This document shows positions 9,987-21,897 of a DNA stretch of 64,000 nucleotides, one piece after another (position 1 is the stretch's first letter; each line of letters begins with the position of its first letter). Under the pieces are notes generated by a model that ran no database searches, had not been told where the DNA came from, and saw only the letters and a list, made by a program, of their open reading frames with translations. This stretch comes from Amphritea pacifica (GTDB taxonomy: Bacteria; Pseudomonadota; Gammaproteobacteria; Pseudomonadales; Balneatricaceae). The stretch is from assembly GCF_016924145.1 (NCBI RefSeq), contig NZ_JAFFZO010000003.1:1-64000 (forward strand). Reading direction: 5' to 3'. The position numbers were made by a program, and so were the translations under genes.

Positions 9987-10649
9987 TGCGGTGCGGCCAG
10001 TGTTGGAGGCTCTGGATTTCGTGGTTGCAGATCTGCCTGAGGGAGATGTCCTGGCTGCATCCCGGTTTTCACTGCGCCTGGCAGATAGTTTTGGCGCCGC
10101 AGCGGGGATGTAAACTTCTTCAATCCGTAGCTCACCGGGTTGTAGTCCCTCCAGGCTCCAACTGCCTATAGCGACACGGATCAGCCTGAGTGTGGGAAAA
10201 CCCACCGCAGCGGTCATCCGTCTTACCTGGCGGTTTTTCCCCTCGGTGATTTTCAATTCAATCCAACTGGTAGGCTGGTGCTTGCGTTGCCTGATTGGGG
10301 GGGTACGAGGCCAGACGGCGGGGGCAGCCATTTTTTTGGCAGCAGCGGGACGTGTTACCCCATCCTTAAGCTTCACGCCCTGGCGTAACTGTTTTAACGC
10401 GTTGTCATCTATATCACCTTCAACCTGTGCCCAATAGGTCTTCTCAAGCTTAAACTTAGGATCGGCCAGTTTATGTTGTAGCTGGCCATCATCCGTCAGG
10501 ATCAGCAACCCCTCTGAATCGTAGTCCAGTCGCCCGGCTGCATACACCCCTTTGTGCTGAATATAATCAGCTAACGTCGGGCGGCCTTCGCTATCGGTAA
10601 ACTGGGTCAGCACCTGAAAAGGCTTGTTAAACAGAAGTATACGGGACAT
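9969..10649 (-). CDS. rluE: 23S rRNA pseudouridine synthase RluE
   Basis: RsuA/RluB/E/F family enzyme; E. coli RluE makes pseudouridine 2457 in 23S rRNA. The catalytic Asp is in AAGRLDYDSEGLLILT. Motif KLEKTYWAQVEG and the C-terminal ITEGKNRQVRRM are canonical. There is no N-terminal S4 domain, as in RluE. A 40-residue Ala/Arg/Ser/Lys-rich tail follows the fold, probably disordered and RNA-binding. It is divergent from icd, with about 130 bp between, in the same arrangement as E. coli. Confidence 0.92.
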   Translation of the reverse strand: MSRILLFNKPFQVLTQFTDSEGRPTLADYIQHKGVYAAGRLDYDSEGLLILTDDGQLQHKLADPKFKLEKTYWAQVEGDIDDNALKQLRQGVKLKDGVTRPAAAKKMAAPAVWPRTPPIRQRKHQPTSWIELKITEGKNRQVRRMTAAVGFPTLRLIRVAIGSWSLEGLQPGELRIEEVYIPAAAPKLSARRSENRDAARTSPSGRSATTKSRASNTGRTAKNRPR

Positions 10650-10779
10650 AGAACTTTCCAGTGCAGCAATTGGATTGTACGGGCAAGCAGATTATCAGCG
10701 TCTATACTGTCTCTGCAAGTTGATCATCGCAAGTAGCAAAAACTGCGAAATTACAGGACAGATAAAAGGAGGGTGAACG

Positions 10780-12033
10780 ATGGCTTATTCAAAGATCACA
10801 GTTCCACAGGGCAGTAAGATTACAGTGAATGACAATAACTCACTGAATGTCCCCGACCATCCGATCATTCCCTATATCGAGGGTGATGGCATCGGTATCG
10901 ATGTCTCCCCGGTGATGCTGGAGGTTGTTGATGCCGCCGTGAGCAAAGCCTACGGAGGGCGGCGTAGCATCGCCTGGATGGAAGTGTATGCCGGAGAAAA
11001 GGCCACCGGCATATATGATCAGGATACCTGGCTGCCGCAGGAGACGCTGGAGGCTTTTAAAGAGTTTGCCGTGGGGATCAAGGGGCCACTGACCACGCCG
11101 GTCGGTGGTGGTATACGCTCACTCAATGTCGCTTTACGGCAGGAGCTGGATCTGTATGTCTGTCAGCGTCCGGTGCGCTGGTTTAAAGGGGTGCCCAGTC
11201 CGGTTATAAACCCCGGAGATGTTGATATGGTGATCTATCGCGAGAACTCTGAAGATATCTATGCCGGTGTTGAGTGGAAAGCGGGAAGCCCGGAAGCAGA
11301 CAAAGTGATCCGTTTTCTCAAGGAGGAGATGGGGGTGAGCAAAATCCGCTTTGACACCATGTGTGGTATAGGTATCAAACCGGTCTCTGAAGAGGGTACC
11401 AAGCGACTGGTAAGGCGGGCGCTGCAATACACAATCGATAATGACCGCAGCTCGATGACTCTGGTGCACAAAGGCAATATCATGAAATTTACCGAAGGGG
11501 CTTTTAAAGACTGGGGCTATGAGATTGCCAGAGATGAGTTTAGCGCTGAATTACTTGATGGCGGCCCCTGGATGAGCATGACAAACCCCAACAACGGTAA
11601 ACAGATTATCGTCAAAGATGTGATAGCCGATGCGATGTTGCAACAGATCCTGCTTCGCCCTGCAGAGTATGATGTGGTAGCTACCCTGAACCTGAATGGT
11701 GACTATATCTCTGATGCCTTAGCTGCAGAGGTTGGAGGGATCGGTATTGCACCGGGGGCTAACCTGTCGGATAAGGTGGCGATTTTTGAGGCAACTCATG
11801 GCACGGCGCCAAAGTATGCTGGCAAGAATATGGTGAATCCCGGTTCTATCATTCTCTCTGCTGAGATGATGCTGCGTCATATGGGCTGGTTTGAAGCTGC
11901 GGATCTGATAATAAAAGGGATGGATGGAGCAATTACTGCGAAAACAGTGACATACGATTTTGAACGTTTGATGGAGGGCGCCACCCTGCTTAGTAGCTCT
12001 GAATTTGGAGAGGCAGTTATCCGCCATATGTGA
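10780..12033 (+). CDS. icd: NADP-dependent isocitrate dehydrogenase
   Basis: TCA-cycle enzyme oxidising isocitrate to 2-oxoglutarate, competing with AceA for isocitrate at the glyoxylate branch. Landmarks are the NSEDIYAG substrate loop containing the regulatory phosphorylatable Ser, the isocitrate arginines, [12 protein letters not shown] with metal-binding Asp, and [13 protein letters not shown] for the coenzyme. Length is 417 aa, E. coli type (416), so it is the AceK-controllable homodimeric form. AAGGAGG precedes the ATG at a good distance. A hairpin terminator follows. Confidence 0.98.
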   Translation: MAYSKITVPQGSKITVNDNNSLNVPDHPIIPYIEGDGIGIDVSPVMLEVVDAAVSKAYGGRRSIAWMEVYAGEKATGIYDQDTWLPQETLEAFKEFAVGIKGPLTTPVGGGIRSLNVALRQELDLYVCQRPVRWFKGVPSPVINPGDVDMVIYRENSEDIYAGVEWKAGSPEADKVIRFLKEEMGVSKIRFDTMCGIGIKPVSEEGTKRLVRRALQYTIDNDRSSMTLVHKGNIMKFTEGAFKDWGYEIARDEFSAELLDGGPWMSMTNPNNGKQIIVKDVIADAMLQQILLRPAEYDVVATLNLNGDYISDALAAEVGGIGIAPGANLSDKVAIFEATHGTAPKYAGKNMVNPGSIILSAEMMLRHMGWFEAADLIIKGMDGAITAKTVTYDFERLMEGATLLSSSEFGEAVIRHM

Positions 12034-12102
12034 AGCAGTTGTCCGGAAATCTGCTGAGGATATTCAGCCCTGGATTCCGCAAACCGGGTAGCTTAGTTGC
12101 AA

Positions 12103-12130
12103 GAAAGGCAGTTAATAAACTGCCTTTTCT
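12103..12130 (+). terminator. Terminator after icd
   Basis: Perfect 10-bp stem AAAGGCAGTT / AACTGCCTTT around a 4-nt loop, followed by a short T-rich tract. It lies about 70 bp past the icd stop. Confidence 0.8.
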
Positions 12131-12183
12131 GTACTCAATGGGGAATGAAACACCGCCTGACCTGAGAGGTGTGTGGCCTGCTG

Positions 12184-12414
12184 TTAATCAATCTCCTCAG
12201 TTTCTGATAATGCTAATAGTCTGATATTTATAGCGTGAATGCCTTTTGGCCCCGGAGTCGTTTCAAACTGAACGCTCTGTCCTGCTTTGAGACTTTTGTA
12301 TCCTTCGCTCTGTATTACTGAGTAGTGCGCGAACAGATCCTCTTCAAAGTCCGGTGAAACAATAAAGCCGAAACCTTTGGCGTTATTGAACCATTTTACT
12401 TTCCCTGTGTGCAT
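12184..12414 (-). CDS. cspD: Cold-shock-domain protein CspD-like
   Basis: Single CSD/OB-fold nucleic-acid-binding protein of 76 aa. RNP1-like KGFGFI and RNP2-like LFAHYSVI motifs are present, with the acidic/Leu tail seen in CspD. E. coli CspD inhibits replication in stationary phase and lies divergent to clpS, the same position as here, which supports the name. I start at ATG 12414 (MHTGKVKWFNNAKG), preceded by a run of eight G. A 12-codon longer reading from 12450 is unlikely. Confidence 0.9.
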   Translation of the reverse strand: MHTGKVKWFNNAKGFGFIVSPDFEEDLFAHYSVIQSEGYKSLKAGQSVQFETTPGPKGIHAINIRLLALSETEEID

Positions 12415-12619
12415 TGGTGCCCCCCCAATTTCCAAATTACATAGACCCAATTGCCTTTGGGCCTGTCACCACAACAAACTCTCTTGCTACAATAAAGCAA
12501 TATGAGTGAGATTGTTCCTTGTCATCATGCAGGGACAACTGATACTGCACATACTCTTAACTCCTGCCCTTGCATTATATCATTGGGCTGGAGGCCCCGG
12601 ATAACAAGGGGTGCCCATA

Positions 12620-13015
12620 ATGGTGCATGAAAAACTGTTAATTTTTTTGAGATATGATATGCGTCAAGAGCTTTGCGAGATTAAACTTTCAGGTGATGCA
12701 GACGATTTTAGTGACCATAATAATACGGGTGTAGTCACTGAAGAGGCCAAGCCTGAACTGAAGAGACCCTCGATGTATCGGGTGGTATTGCTAAATGATG
12801 ACTATACTCCAATGGATTTCGTGGTGCAGATTCTGATGGGTTTTTTTGCAATGAATCAGGAAAAAGCTACACAAGTGATGCTGGCGGTCCATACTAAAGG
12901 GAAGGGGGTATGTGGTGTATTTACCCGCGATATAGCTGATACTAAAGCAGCGCAGGTTAATCAGTGCGCCAGAGAGAACAAACACCCTCTTTTGTGTGAA
13001 GTAGAAAAAGCGTAG
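12620..13015 (+). CDS. clpS: ATP-dependent Clp protease adaptor ClpS
   Basis: N-recognin that delivers proteins with N-terminal Phe, Leu, Trp or Tyr to ClpAP. The core [20 protein letters not shown] (binding-pocket Asn/Asp) is intact, as are [22 protein letters not shown]-like residues and the C-terminal [15 protein letters not shown]. The start is uncertain: ATG 12620 has AAGGGG upstream and gives 131 aa; ATG 12659 ([10 protein letters not shown]) gives 118 aa, nearer the usual 106. It lies 13 bp upstream of clpA in the usual operon. Confidence 0.95.
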   Translation: MVHEKLLIFLRYDMRQELCEIKLSGDADDFSDHNNTGVVTEEAKPELKRPSMYRVVLLNDDYTPMDFVVQILMGFFAMNQEKATQVMLAVHTKGKGVCGVFTRDIADTKAAQVNQCARENKHPLLCEVEKA

Positions 13016-13028
13016 CGGAGCGTTAGGT

Positions 13029-15287
13029 ATGTTAAATAAAGAGCTTGAAGATACGCTGAGCGTTGCCTTTAAAAGTGCGCGCGCTAAGCGTCATGAATTT
13101 ATGACAGTAGAGCACTTGCTATTGGCTCTGCTGGATAATTCCGAGGCCCGTGCAGTTCTGGACGCCTGTGCAGTTGATCTTGAGAAGATGCGAAATTTAT
13201 TGAGCACCTTCATCGAAGACACGACGCCTCTGCTACCTGAGAATATTCCCGATGTAGAGACCCAGCCCACCCTTGGATTCCAGCGGGTATTGCAGCGGGC
13301 GGTATTTCATGTGCAGTCTTCCGGCAAGGCTGAAGTGAATGGTGCCAACGTACTGGTGGCAATCTTCAGTGAGCAGGAGAGTCAGGCTGTTTATGTGCTC
13401 AATCAGCAGGGCATTGAGCGCATCGATGTGGTCAACTATATCTCTCACGGAATCTCCCGTGTCGAGGAGGACGACAGTCGTCCCAGCGACGAGGGGCTGC
13501 TGGAAGGCGATAATGCGACCGATAAAGAGAAGAGCCCGCTGGCGAACTTCTCTGTCAATCTGAATGAGCAGGCATTATCTGGCAGAATCGACCCGCTCGT
13601 GGGGCGTGATGATGAGATTGAGCGGGTGGTGCAGATTCTCTCCCGCCGCCGTAAAAATAACCCTCTGCTGGTGGGTGAAGCGGGTGTGGGTAAAACGGCT
13701 ATTGCTGAAGGGCTGGCCAAGCTGATTGTTGAGGCTCAGGTGCCGGATGTTATCGCTAAGAGCGTGGTGTATTCGCTGGATCTGGGTGCGCTTCTGGCAG
13801 GGACTAAATACCGGGGGGATTTCGAAAAACGACTGAAAGGCCTTCTCAATGAGATAAAAGATCAGGACCATGCCATCCTGTTTATCGACGAGATTCATAC
13901 CATTATAGGTGCGGGGGCTGCCTCTGGTGGCTCAATGGATGCGTCCAATCTGCTCAAGCCGCTGTTGAGTTCAGGGCAGTTGCGCTGTATCGGCTCAACG
14001 ACCTTCCAGGAGTTCCGTGGAATTTTTGAGAAAGACAGGGCGCTGGCGCGGCGCTTCCAGAAGGTGGATGTTCTGGAGCCTTCGGTAGAGGATACTTATC
14101 GTATTCTTCAGGGGCTTAAAAGCCGTTTTGAGGCCCATCATGATGTGAAATATACCGATGAGGCGCTGCGGGCCGCTTCCGAAATGGCTGACCGCTATAT
14201 CAATGATAAGCATATGCCCGATAAGGCGATCGACGTGATCGATGAAGCGGGGGCCTATCAGCAACTGATGCCTGCAGAAAAACGCAGTGCGATTATTGAT
14301 GTTGCCGAGGTCGAAATTGTGGTGGCTAAAATTGCCCGGATTCCAGCTAAAAGCGTTTCTGTGTCTGATAAAGAGCAGCTTAAAAAGCTGGATAGCAACC
14401 TTAAGATGGTGGTTCTGGGGCAGGATCAGGCGATCGATACGTTGTCTGCTGCCATCAAGCTCTCCCGTGCCGGGCTGAATGAGCCAAATAAGCCGGTGGG
14501 CTCATTCCTCTTTGCCGGTCCGACCGGGGTGGGTAAAACTGAGGTGACCACGCAGCTGGCCCGTATTATGGGAATTGAGCTGATCCGTTTTGATATGTCT
14601 GAATATATGGAAAGGCATACTGTCTCTCGTCTGATTGGTGCGCCTCCCGGGTATGTGGGTTATGATCAGGGCGGATTGCTGACAGAGGCGGTTTCGAAGT
14701 CGCCCCATGCCGTGTTGCTGCTGGATGAGATTGAGAAGGCGCATCCGGAAGTGTTCAACCTGCTGTTGCAGGTGATGGATAACGGCACTCTGACGGATAA
14801 TAATGGCCGCAAGGCGGACTTCCGCAACGTCATCCTGGTGATGACGACCAATGCCGGTATTGAGCAGATGACACGTGCATCTATTGGCTTTAGTCAGCAG
14901 GACCATACAACGGATGGAATGGAGGCAATTAAGAAGTTGTTTACTCCTGAATTCCGCAACCGTCTGGATGGTATCATTCAGTTTAAATCACTCTCTCCGC
15001 AGGTTATCACGGGGGTTGTCGATAAGTTCCTGACCGAGCTGCAGGCCCAGCTGGATGATAAAAATGTGGTGCTTCATATCGATGATGCTGCCCGTCAGTG
15101 GTTTGCTGAGAAAGGCTATGATGCCACGATGGGGGCACGGCCGATGAAACGCCTGATTCAGGAAAAACTGAAAAAACCGCTGGCTGAGATGATTCTCTTT
15201 GGCGAGCTGGCAGATGAAGGGGGTGAAGTGGATATCACCGTTAATGCGGATAACGATATTGAGATACATGCGGGGGTGGCGGTTTAA
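13029..15287 (+). CDS. clpA: ATP-dependent Clp protease ATP-binding subunit ClpA
   Basis: AAA+ unfoldase that feeds substrates to ClpP. Order: Clp N-domain (about 1-145), an acidic linker (about 150-170, the stretch that binds ClpS in E. coli), D1 with Walker [14 protein letters not shown] and Walker B LFIDEIH, D2 with [11 protein letters not shown] and [10 protein letters not shown], and the ClpP-docking IGF loop in RASIGFSQQ. Length is 752 aa (E. coli 758). It forms an operon with clpS. clpP is not in the window. A strong bidirectional terminator follows. Confidence 0.98.
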   Translation: MLNKELEDTLSVAFKSARAKRHEFMTVEHLLLALLDNSEARAVLDACAVDLEKMRNLLSTFIEDTTPLLPENIPDVETQPTLGFQRVLQRAVFHVQSSGKAEVNGANVLVAIFSEQESQAVYVLNQQGIERIDVVNYISHGISRVEEDDSRPSDEGLLEGDNATDKEKSPLANFSVNLNEQALSGRIDPLVGRDDEIERVVQILSRRRKNNPLLVGEAGVGKTAIAEGLAKLIVEAQVPDVIAKSVVYSLDLGALLAGTKYRGDFEKRLKGLLNEIKDQDHAILFIDEIHTIIGAGAASGGSMDASNLLKPLLSSGQLRCIGSTTFQEFRGIFEKDRALARRFQKVDVLEPSVEDTYRILQGLKSRFEAHHDVKYTDEALRAASEMADRYINDKHMPDKAIDVIDEAGAYQQLMPAEKRSAIIDVAEVEIVVAKIARIPAKSVSVSDKEQLKKLDSNLKMVVLGQDQAIDTLSAAIKLSRAGLNEPNKPVGSFLFAGPTGVGKTEVTTQLARIMGIELIRFDMSEYMERHTVSRLIGAPPGYVGYDQGGLLTEAVSKSPHAVLLLDEIEKAHPEVFNLLLQVMDNGTLTDNNGRKADFRNVILVMTTNAGIEQMTRASIGFSQQDHTTDGMEAIKKLFTPEFRNRLDGIIQFKSLSPQVITGVVDKFLTELQAQLDDKNVVLHIDDAARQWFAEKGYDATMGARPMKRLIQEKLKKPLAEMILFGELADEGGEVDITVNADNDIEIHAGVAV

Positions 15288-15311
15288 TGCCGCCAGCCAC
15301 CGTATAGATAT

Positions 15312-15339
15312 AAAAAAACGGCCTGCGGGCCGTTTTTTT
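15312..15339. terminator. Bidirectional terminator between clpA and infA
   Basis: AAAAAACGGCC / GGCCGTTTTTT stem with a TGCG loop and A/T runs on both sides. It ends both rightward clpSA and leftward infA, whose stop lies only 1-2 bp beyond. Confidence 0.92.
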
Positions 15340-15340
15340 A

Positions 15341-15559
15341 TTAGCGGGCGCGGTAGGTAATGCGGCCTTTAGTCAGGTCGTAAGGCGTCAGTTCAACCTT
15401 TACCTTATCGCCAGTCAGGATGCGGATATAGTTTTTACGCATCTTGCCAGAGATGTGAGCTGTAACGACGTGACCGTTTTCCAGTTCTACCCGGAACATT
15501 GTGTTAGGCAGTGTGTCGGTCACAACGCCTTCCATTTCAAAGCTGTCTTCTTTAGACAT
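15341..15559 (-). CDS. infA: Translation initiation factor IF-1
   Basis: 72-residue S1/OB-fold protein that binds the ribosomal A site during initiation. The sequence is near-universal ([36 protein letters not shown]), and the length is exactly as in E. coli. TAGGTAGGTA precedes the ATG. A possible promoter upstream is TTGCTA-17-TGATAT on the minus strand around 15630. In E. coli infA also lies between clpA and aat. Confidence 0.98.
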   Translation of the reverse strand: MSKEDSFEMEGVVTDTLPNTMFRVELENGHVVTAHISGKMRKNYIRILTGDKVKVELTPYDLTKGRITYRAR

Positions 15560-15736
15560 TCATTACCTACCTAAGTTAATTAATTGCAATACTACATTTT
15601 GCAGCGCAGTATTTTGCCCTATTTTATTATCTATATCAAAGAGATTTGGTAAAAATAGCAAACAAATCCTGAGTACCTGTTAAACCGGCGTCGATTATAT
15701 TGTGGTTATGCAGCGGGAATCCAGCCTCAGGGTGTC

Positions 15737-15847
15737 ATGGCGTATACCAGAAGGGTTGAATCATTACAGCAAAGGGCCTGGGCTGGCTTGCTGTTTATCG
15801 CTGATAGCCGAATACTGCTACTGATTCTGCTGATGGGGGCGTGTTAG
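15737..15847 (+). CDS. Possible 36-residue hydrophobic peptide
   Basis: A short open frame in the infA-bpt gap starting MAYTRRVESL and ending in a hydrophobic stretch [10 protein letters not shown] right before the stop. AGGG lies 4 nt before the ATG, which is close. The stop overlaps the stop codon of convergent bpt. The Arg-rich head and Leu-rich tail would suit a small membrane peptide, but at this length chance is a fair explanation. The rest of the 284-bp gap shows nothing. Confidence 0.15.
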   Translation: MAYTRRVESLQQRAWAGLLFIADSRILLLILLMGAC

Positions 15848-16554
15848 TCAACGACTATCCACTGCCCATGCAGCAACATTTCAATGGGGTTATAGGCTAT
15901 TTTATAGGACATCTTCTGACACTCGCGTATCCAGTAGCCCAGATAAAGATACTCCAGCTCCAGCCGCTTAACTTCCTCAAGCTGCCAGAGTATCGCGTAG
16001 CTGCCCAGGCTGCGACGATCCTCTTCGGGGTCGAAAAAGGTATAGATGGCCGATAGTCCCTGCGTCAGATAATCGGTGACCGCAAGCACCAGCAGTTTAT
16101 CGTCCTGATCTCTGAACTCGTAAAAGCAGCCTTTCTGCCCCCCCTCTATCAGGAAAGCGCTGAACTGCTCCGGTGTAGGAGGGTACATATCGCCGTCACG
16201 GTGACGGGTGTTGATATATTTTTCATACAGGGCGTAGTATTCATCAGTAAACTGGGGAGGTACTGCTGTAACCTGCAGGTCTTTGTTTTTATTGTAGATT
16301 CGCTTCTGGCTTTTACTGGGTCTGAACTCGCGTCCATTTACCCGCACTGAAATGCATGCCTGACAGTTGCTGCAGTAGGGGCGGTAGATATGTTTACCGC
16401 TGCGGCGAAACCCAAGGTCTGAAAGCTGGCTGTAGGCGTCGGTGGAGATGACCTCCTGGGGGTCAACAAACAGCGTTTTTGCTTCAAATCCTTCGAGGTA
16501 GCTGCACTCATGTTCCGGTGTTGCATAAAAATGCAGGGTTTTCAGGTTGGTCAC
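15844..16554 (-). CDS. bpt: Aspartate/glutamate leucyltransferase
   Basis: Transfers Leu from Leu-tRNA to proteins with N-terminal Asp or Glu, making them ClpS substrates. It belongs to the Bpt branch of the arginyl-transferase (ATE) family. Conserved are [13 protein letters not shown] at the N terminus, [16 protein letters not shown] with paired cysteines, [15 protein letters not shown] and YLYLGYWI near the C terminus. Length is 236 aa. It overlaps aat by 4 bp and is the last gene of the trxB-aat-bpt run. E. coli lacks bpt. Confidence 0.95.
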   Translation of the reverse strand: MTNLKTLHFYATPEHECSYLEGFEAKTLFVDPQEVISTDAYSQLSDLGFRRSGKHIYRPYCSNCQACISVRVNGREFRPSKSQKRIYNKNKDLQVTAVPPQFTDEYYALYEKYINTRHRDGDMYPPTPEQFSAFLIEGGQKGCFYEFRDQDDKLLVLAVTDYLTQGLSAIYTFFDPEEDRRSLGSYAILWQLEEVKRLELEYLYLGYWIRECQKMSYKIAYNPIEMLLHGQWIVVD

Positions 16555-17264
16555 TCAGTTCTTACCACGTCTTCTTTATCTATATCAAAATGCCAGCGAT
16601 GGCTTAATTCTGTTTCCAGATGGGTATCAAGATACTGCTTAAACTCTGTCCGCGGAATGCTGTGAGCTCCCAAACTGGTCAGATGATCATTTTCAATCTG
16701 GCAATCAATTAAAGCATAGCCCCATTTTTCCAGTTGTCTGGCAAAAAATGCAAACGCGATCTTGGATGTATTGGTGGCCCGGCTAAACATCGATTCACCA
16801 AAAAACAGGCGTCCCATAGCGATGCCGTAGAGTCCGCCGGTCAGGGTGCCATTTTGCCATAACTCGACCGAATGGGCGTAACCCCTAAGATGCAGCTCGT
16901 TGTAAGCTCTTTGCATCGGAACGCTGATCCAGGTGCTGTCGCTGTAATGCCTGGGGGCAGCGCAGGCTTCGATCACCTGGTAGAATGCCCGGTCAAAAGT
17001 AATCTCATATTCAGTGTTTCGAATCGCCTTGCGCAGACTTCTTGAGATATGTATCTGCCCCGGAATCAGAGTGCAACGGGGATCTGGCGACCACCAGAGA
17101 ATAGGCTCTCCGGGGCTGTACCAGGGAAATATCCCCTGTCTGTATGCCGCAATCAGACGCTCTGGGCTGAGATCGCCTCCCGCAGCCAGTAAACCATTAG
17201 GATCATCCAGCGCCTGAGTGATCGGGGGGAACTGGTTGCTGTTGGGATCAAGCCACAGAATCAT
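16551..17264 (-). CDS. aat: Leucyl/phenylalanyl-tRNA-protein transferase
   Basis: Adds Leu or Phe from aminoacyl-tRNA to N-terminal Lys or Arg, creating primary N-degrons read by ClpS. GNAT-like fold. Conserved motifs are [66 protein letters not shown] and LIDCQ near the C terminus. Length is 237 aa (E. coli 234). It overlaps bpt by 4 bp and lies 10 bp from trxB, so the three are likely co-transcribed. Confidence 0.97.
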   Translation of the reverse strand: MILWLDPNSNQFPPITQALDDPNGLLAAGGDLSPERLIAAYRQGIFPWYSPGEPILWWSPDPRCTLIPGQIHISRSLRKAIRNTEYEITFDRAFYQVIEACAAPRHYSDSTWISVPMQRAYNELHLRGYAHSVELWQNGTLTGGLYGIAMGRLFFGESMFSRATNTSKIAFAFFARQLEKWGYALIDCQIENDHLTSLGAHSIPRTEFKQYLDTHLETELSHRWHFDIDKEDVVRTE

Positions 17265-17274
17265 CCGTTGCTAC

Positions 17275-18532
<1,258 letters not shown>

Positions 18533-21238
18533 TTGTCTCAGAGTGGTCAAACAAATAGTCATGAAGCCAGTGTTAAAACTGCTGCGAACGAAACCAGAAT
18601 TGTGTCGTTTTCTGAGCTGCTAGGTCGGGTAGTGAAAGAGGGCGGGCTGATCATTGTGATTGGCTTCGCTGTTTTTCTGCAGCTTGCGCTGCTTGGCTAT
18701 GATAGCCGGGACCCGGGTTGGTCACACCTGGGATACCAGCCTGAAGCGCGAAATTTCACCGGTTATGTCGGTGCCTGGCTGGCCGATCTCGGTCTGTCTG
18801 TGTTTGGTCTTGCCGCCTGGCTTATACCACTGATGCTGATTGTACCTGCGTTACGCTTTATGGTGCGACGGCATGTCTCGCTGCTGGATGGGATCCCCTT
18901 TATGATGTTGCGGGTTATCGGAGCGGTACTGGTGCTGCTCTGTCTTGCCACCCTGGCTGCAACCCATCTTTCTAATGCTACTGCACAGCTGCCCTTCAGT
19001 ATGGGGGGGCTGGTCGGGCAGGCCGTGTCTGATCTTGCAGTCTCTCTGTTTAGTCTGATCGGTAGTTCGGTGGTGATCTGGACAGTACTGCTATTTGGCA
19101 TCACTCTGATGCTTGAGCTTTCCTGGTCGCACCTGCTGGAACGGCTGGGAGGGCTGTTGTTCACAGCCGGAGCCGCATTGAAACCCGCTGCACGTGAAAA
19201 GCCTCAGAAACCCGCGGTTAATCCTTACGCCGCAGAGGATGAAGAGAAGCGCAACCTTCTCAGAGCTGCTGCCCGACAGGGACGTTCAGCTGATGTCTCA
19301 CAGCGTTCAGAACCCGTTGTTGATATTGACCTGCCGACCCTGAAAGATCAGCCCGTCCGGGACGGTTTGCACAGGGCGGAGCAAAAACATGAAGCACGCC
19401 GTCAGGAACCGTTTTTTGAGCAGCCATTGATGGAGCCTCAGGACGTTCCAGTTGCTGCCGACAATTACTATGCTGATCAGACCATCACTGAGCAGGTGTT
19501 TGACCGGGCAGACTATCCCGCTGCCCATGATCCGGGCCACACTGAGGATATTCCTCTGGTCACTGAGTATGCTGATGCGCACAGCGGACAGGCTTATATG
19601 TCTGAGTTGGATCAGCCGCTGACTGTCGTCGATCGCAAAGGTGTCAGGGTGGTGCCGCTGTCGGAAGCGCATACGCCAATGAAGGACAGCGAACTGGGGC
19701 TGGATCATATTTCTCAGGTCACCCGTCGGCGCGAACCCCGCAGAAAAATACCCTCGCTGGATCTTCTTGATGCTCCAGAACTCAAACAGGGGCACTGTTA
19801 CAGTGATGATCAGCTGGAGGAGATGTCGCGTCTGCTGGAAAGCAAACTGAAAGACTTTGGTATCGTAGCTGAGGTCGTCGAGGTTAACCCGGGCCCGGTT
19901 ATTACCCGGTTTGAGCTACAGCCGGCACCGGGTGTCAAGGCCAGCCGGATAACCAATCTGGCCCGCGATTTGGCACGATCTATGGCGGTGATGAGCGTGC
20001 GGGTAGTCGAGGTCATTGCGGGTAAATCGGTGATCGGTATCGAGATACCGAACGAAGAGCGGCAAATGGTGCGCCTGAGCGAAGTGCTCAACTCTAAACC
20101 CTATAAAGAGGCCTCATCCAAGCTGACGCTGGGGCTGGGTAACGATATTGCCGGTAATCCGGTGGTTGCCAATCTGGCGAAAATGCCTCACCTGCTGGTA
20201 GCCGGTACCACCGGCTCCGGTAAGTCGGTGGGGGTGAACGCGATGCTGCTGAGTTTGCTGTTTAAGGCAACGCCGGATGAAGTACGGCTGATGCTGGTCG
20301 ACCCGAAAATGCTTGAGTTGTCGGTTTATGAGGGCATTCCGCACCTGCTGGCACCGGTTATTACCGATATGAAAGAGGCCGCCGGTGGATTACGCTGGTG
20401 TGTTGCTGAGATGGAGAGGCGCTATAAACTGATGTCCAAAATGGGTGTCAGGAACATTGCAGGTTATAACGATAAAGTCAATGAAGCGCGCGATAAAGGC
20501 ACTCCATTGCTGGACCCTCTGTGGAATCCGGAAGAGCAGGGGTTACCATCCGACGCACCGGCACCCTACCTGGAGACACTGCCCTATATTGTGGTGTGTA
20601 TCGATGAGTTTGCCGATATGATCATGGTTGTCGGCAAAAAAGTTGAAGAACTGATTGCCCGGATAGCGCAGAAGGCCCGGGCCGCCGGTATCCACCTGAT
20701 TCTCGCAACTCAGCGCCCCTCGGTGGATGTTATTACCGGTCTGATCAAGGCTAACATCCCCACCCGTATCGGCTTCCAGGTGTCCTCAAAGATCGACTCG
20801 CGGACGGTGCTTGACCAGAGTGGAGCGGAGCACCTGCTGGGTAACGGCGATATGCTCTATCTGCCGGCAGGTAGCAGCCTGCCAAACCGGGTGCATGGTG
20901 CGTTTGTCAGTGATGACGAAGTGCATCGGGTGGTCGAATCCTGGAAGAAGATCGGCTCGCCTGACTATCTGATTACCGATCTGTCAGAGGTTGTGGAAGG
21001 CGGGAGTGGTGGCTTTTCCGGCGATATGGATGATGAACAGGATGCCTTGTATGACGAAGCGGTGGCGTTTGTTACCGAAACCCGCAAAGCCTCAATTTCC
21101 TCTGTACAGCGTAAACTGAAAATTGGTTATAACCGGGCCGCCCGGATGATCGAAACCATGGAAGCGGCTGGAGTTGTTTCTCCGGCCAGTCATAACGGCG
21201 CCCGTGAAGTACTGGCTCCACCACCGCCTAAGGATTGA
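18533..21238 (+). CDS. ftsK: DNA translocase FtsK
   Basis: Septal DNA pump that clears the chromosome and activates XerCD at dif. Order: four hydrophobic membrane segments within about the first 185 residues, an acidic/charged linker of about 200 residues, then the motor with Walker [11 protein letters not shown] and Walker [12 protein letters not shown], and the C-terminal gamma winged helix ([19 protein letters not shown]) that reads KOPS. I start at TTG 18533 because AAGGA lies 8 nt upstream (901 aa); a GTG at 18461 would add 24 hydrophobic residues. The linker is shorter than in E. coli (1329 aa). lolA starts 2 bp after the stop. Confidence 0.95.
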   Translation: MSQSGQTNSHEASVKTAANETRIVSFSELLGRVVKEGGLIIVIGFAVFLQLALLGYDSRDPGWSHLGYQPEARNFTGYVGAWLADLGLSVFGLAAWLIPLMLIVPALRFMVRRHVSLLDGIPFMMLRVIGAVLVLLCLATLAATHLSNATAQLPFSMGGLVGQAVSDLAVSLFSLIGSSVVIWTVLLFGITLMLELSWSHLLERLGGLLFTAGAALKPAAREKPQKPAVNPYAAEDEEKRNLLRAAARQGRSADVSQRSEPVVDIDLPTLKDQPVRDGLHRAEQKHEARRQEPFFEQPLMEPQDVPVAADNYYADQTITEQVFDRADYPAAHDPGHTEDIPLVTEYADAHSGQAYMSELDQPLTVVDRKGVRVVPLSEAHTPMKDSELGLDHISQVTRRREPRRKIPSLDLLDAPELKQGHCYSDDQLEEMSRLLESKLKDFGIVAEVVEVNPGPVITRFELQPAPGVKASRITNLARDLARSMAVMSVRVVEVIAGKSVIGIEIPNEERQMVRLSEVLNSKPYKEASSKLTLGLGNDIAGNPVVANLAKMPHLLVAGTTGSGKSVGVNAMLLSLLFKATPDEVRLMLVDPKMLELSVYEGIPHLLAPVITDMKEAAGGLRWCVAEMERRYKLMSKMGVRNIAGYNDKVNEARDKGTPLLDPLWNPEEQGLPSDAPAPYLETLPYIVVCIDEFADMIMVVGKKVEELIARIAQKARAAGIHLILATQRPSVDVITGLIKANIPTRIGFQVSSKIDSRTVLDQSGAEHLLGNGDMLYLPAGSSLPNRVHGAFVSDDEVHRVVESWKKIGSPDYLITDLSEVVEGGSGGFSGDMDDEQDALYDEAVAFVTETRKASISSVQRKLKIGYNRAARMIETMEAAGVVSPASHNGAREVLAPPPPKD

Positions 21239-21240
21239 TA

Positions 21241-21897
21241 ATGATGTTTAAAAAAATAGCAGCTGTCGCTCTGCTGGGGTGTTCACTGAGTTTCTCTGCG
21301 CTGGCTGATATCCAGGAAAATGCGGGGCCGCAGCTCGACAATCTGCTGGCAAAGTTTGACAGTTTCAGCGCTGACTTCGATCAGGTGTCTGGCAGTGAAG
21401 ATAGCCGCCGTATGGAAAACTCCCGGGGGACCCTGTTGCTGGCCAAACCCAATAAATTCAGATGGATTGCTACCGAGCCATTTGCCCAGACACTGGTCAG
21501 TGATGGTGAAACGCTGTGGATCTACGACCCGGATCTGGAACAGGCAACCCGCCGCAAAGTGGCTGATAGTGACTCAGGGGTTCCGGCTCTGATTCTGAAT
21601 GGTCAGATAGACCAGTTACAGTCTCAGTACCGAATTCGGTTATTGCAGGAGAAGGGCGGTAATCAGCTGTTTGAACTGCTTCCCATTAATGATGCTGAAG
21701 TCTTTACCCGTATCCGTTTGCTGTTTACTGATGGTCTTATTAAAGAGTTGCAGATGGAAGACTCTCTTGGTCAGAAAACTTCAATAATGTTTAATAATCA
21801 GAAGCTTAATCCAGACTATTCAGAAGATTTCTTCACATTTGTGCCGCCTGAAGGCACCGATGTTATTATCGAGAACACCGCGGAGCCTGTTAACTGA
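21241..21897 (+). CDS. lolA: Outer-membrane lipoprotein carrier LolA
   Basis: Periplasmic chaperone that takes lipoproteins from LolCDE to LolB. The signal peptide [22 protein letters not shown] is clear (positive start, hydrophobic core, ALA cleavage site). The mature part has [20 protein letters not shown] and [17 protein letters not shown], typical of the half-barrel. Length is 218 aa. AAGGA ahead of ATG 21241 lies in the ftsK 3' end. It overlaps rarA by 1 bp (TGATG), so it is tightly coupled in ftsK-lolA-rarA, the same order as E. coli. Confidence 0.96.
   Translation: MMFKKIAAVALLGCSLSFSALADIQENAGPQLDNLLAKFDSFSADFDQVSGSEDSRRMENSRGTLLLAKPNKFRWIATEPFAQTLVSDGETLWIYDPDLEQATRRKVADSDSGVPALILNGQIDQLQSQYRIRLLQEKGGNQLFELLPINDAEVFTRIRLLFTDGLIKELQMEDSLGQKTSIMFNNQKLNPDYSEDFFTFVPPEGTDVIIENTAEPVN

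Noticed and set aside
15560-15736. tRNA-Ser gene as found near infA in E. coli
   Set aside because: No cloverleaf or TTCGA-type T-loop could be found in the infA-bpt gap.
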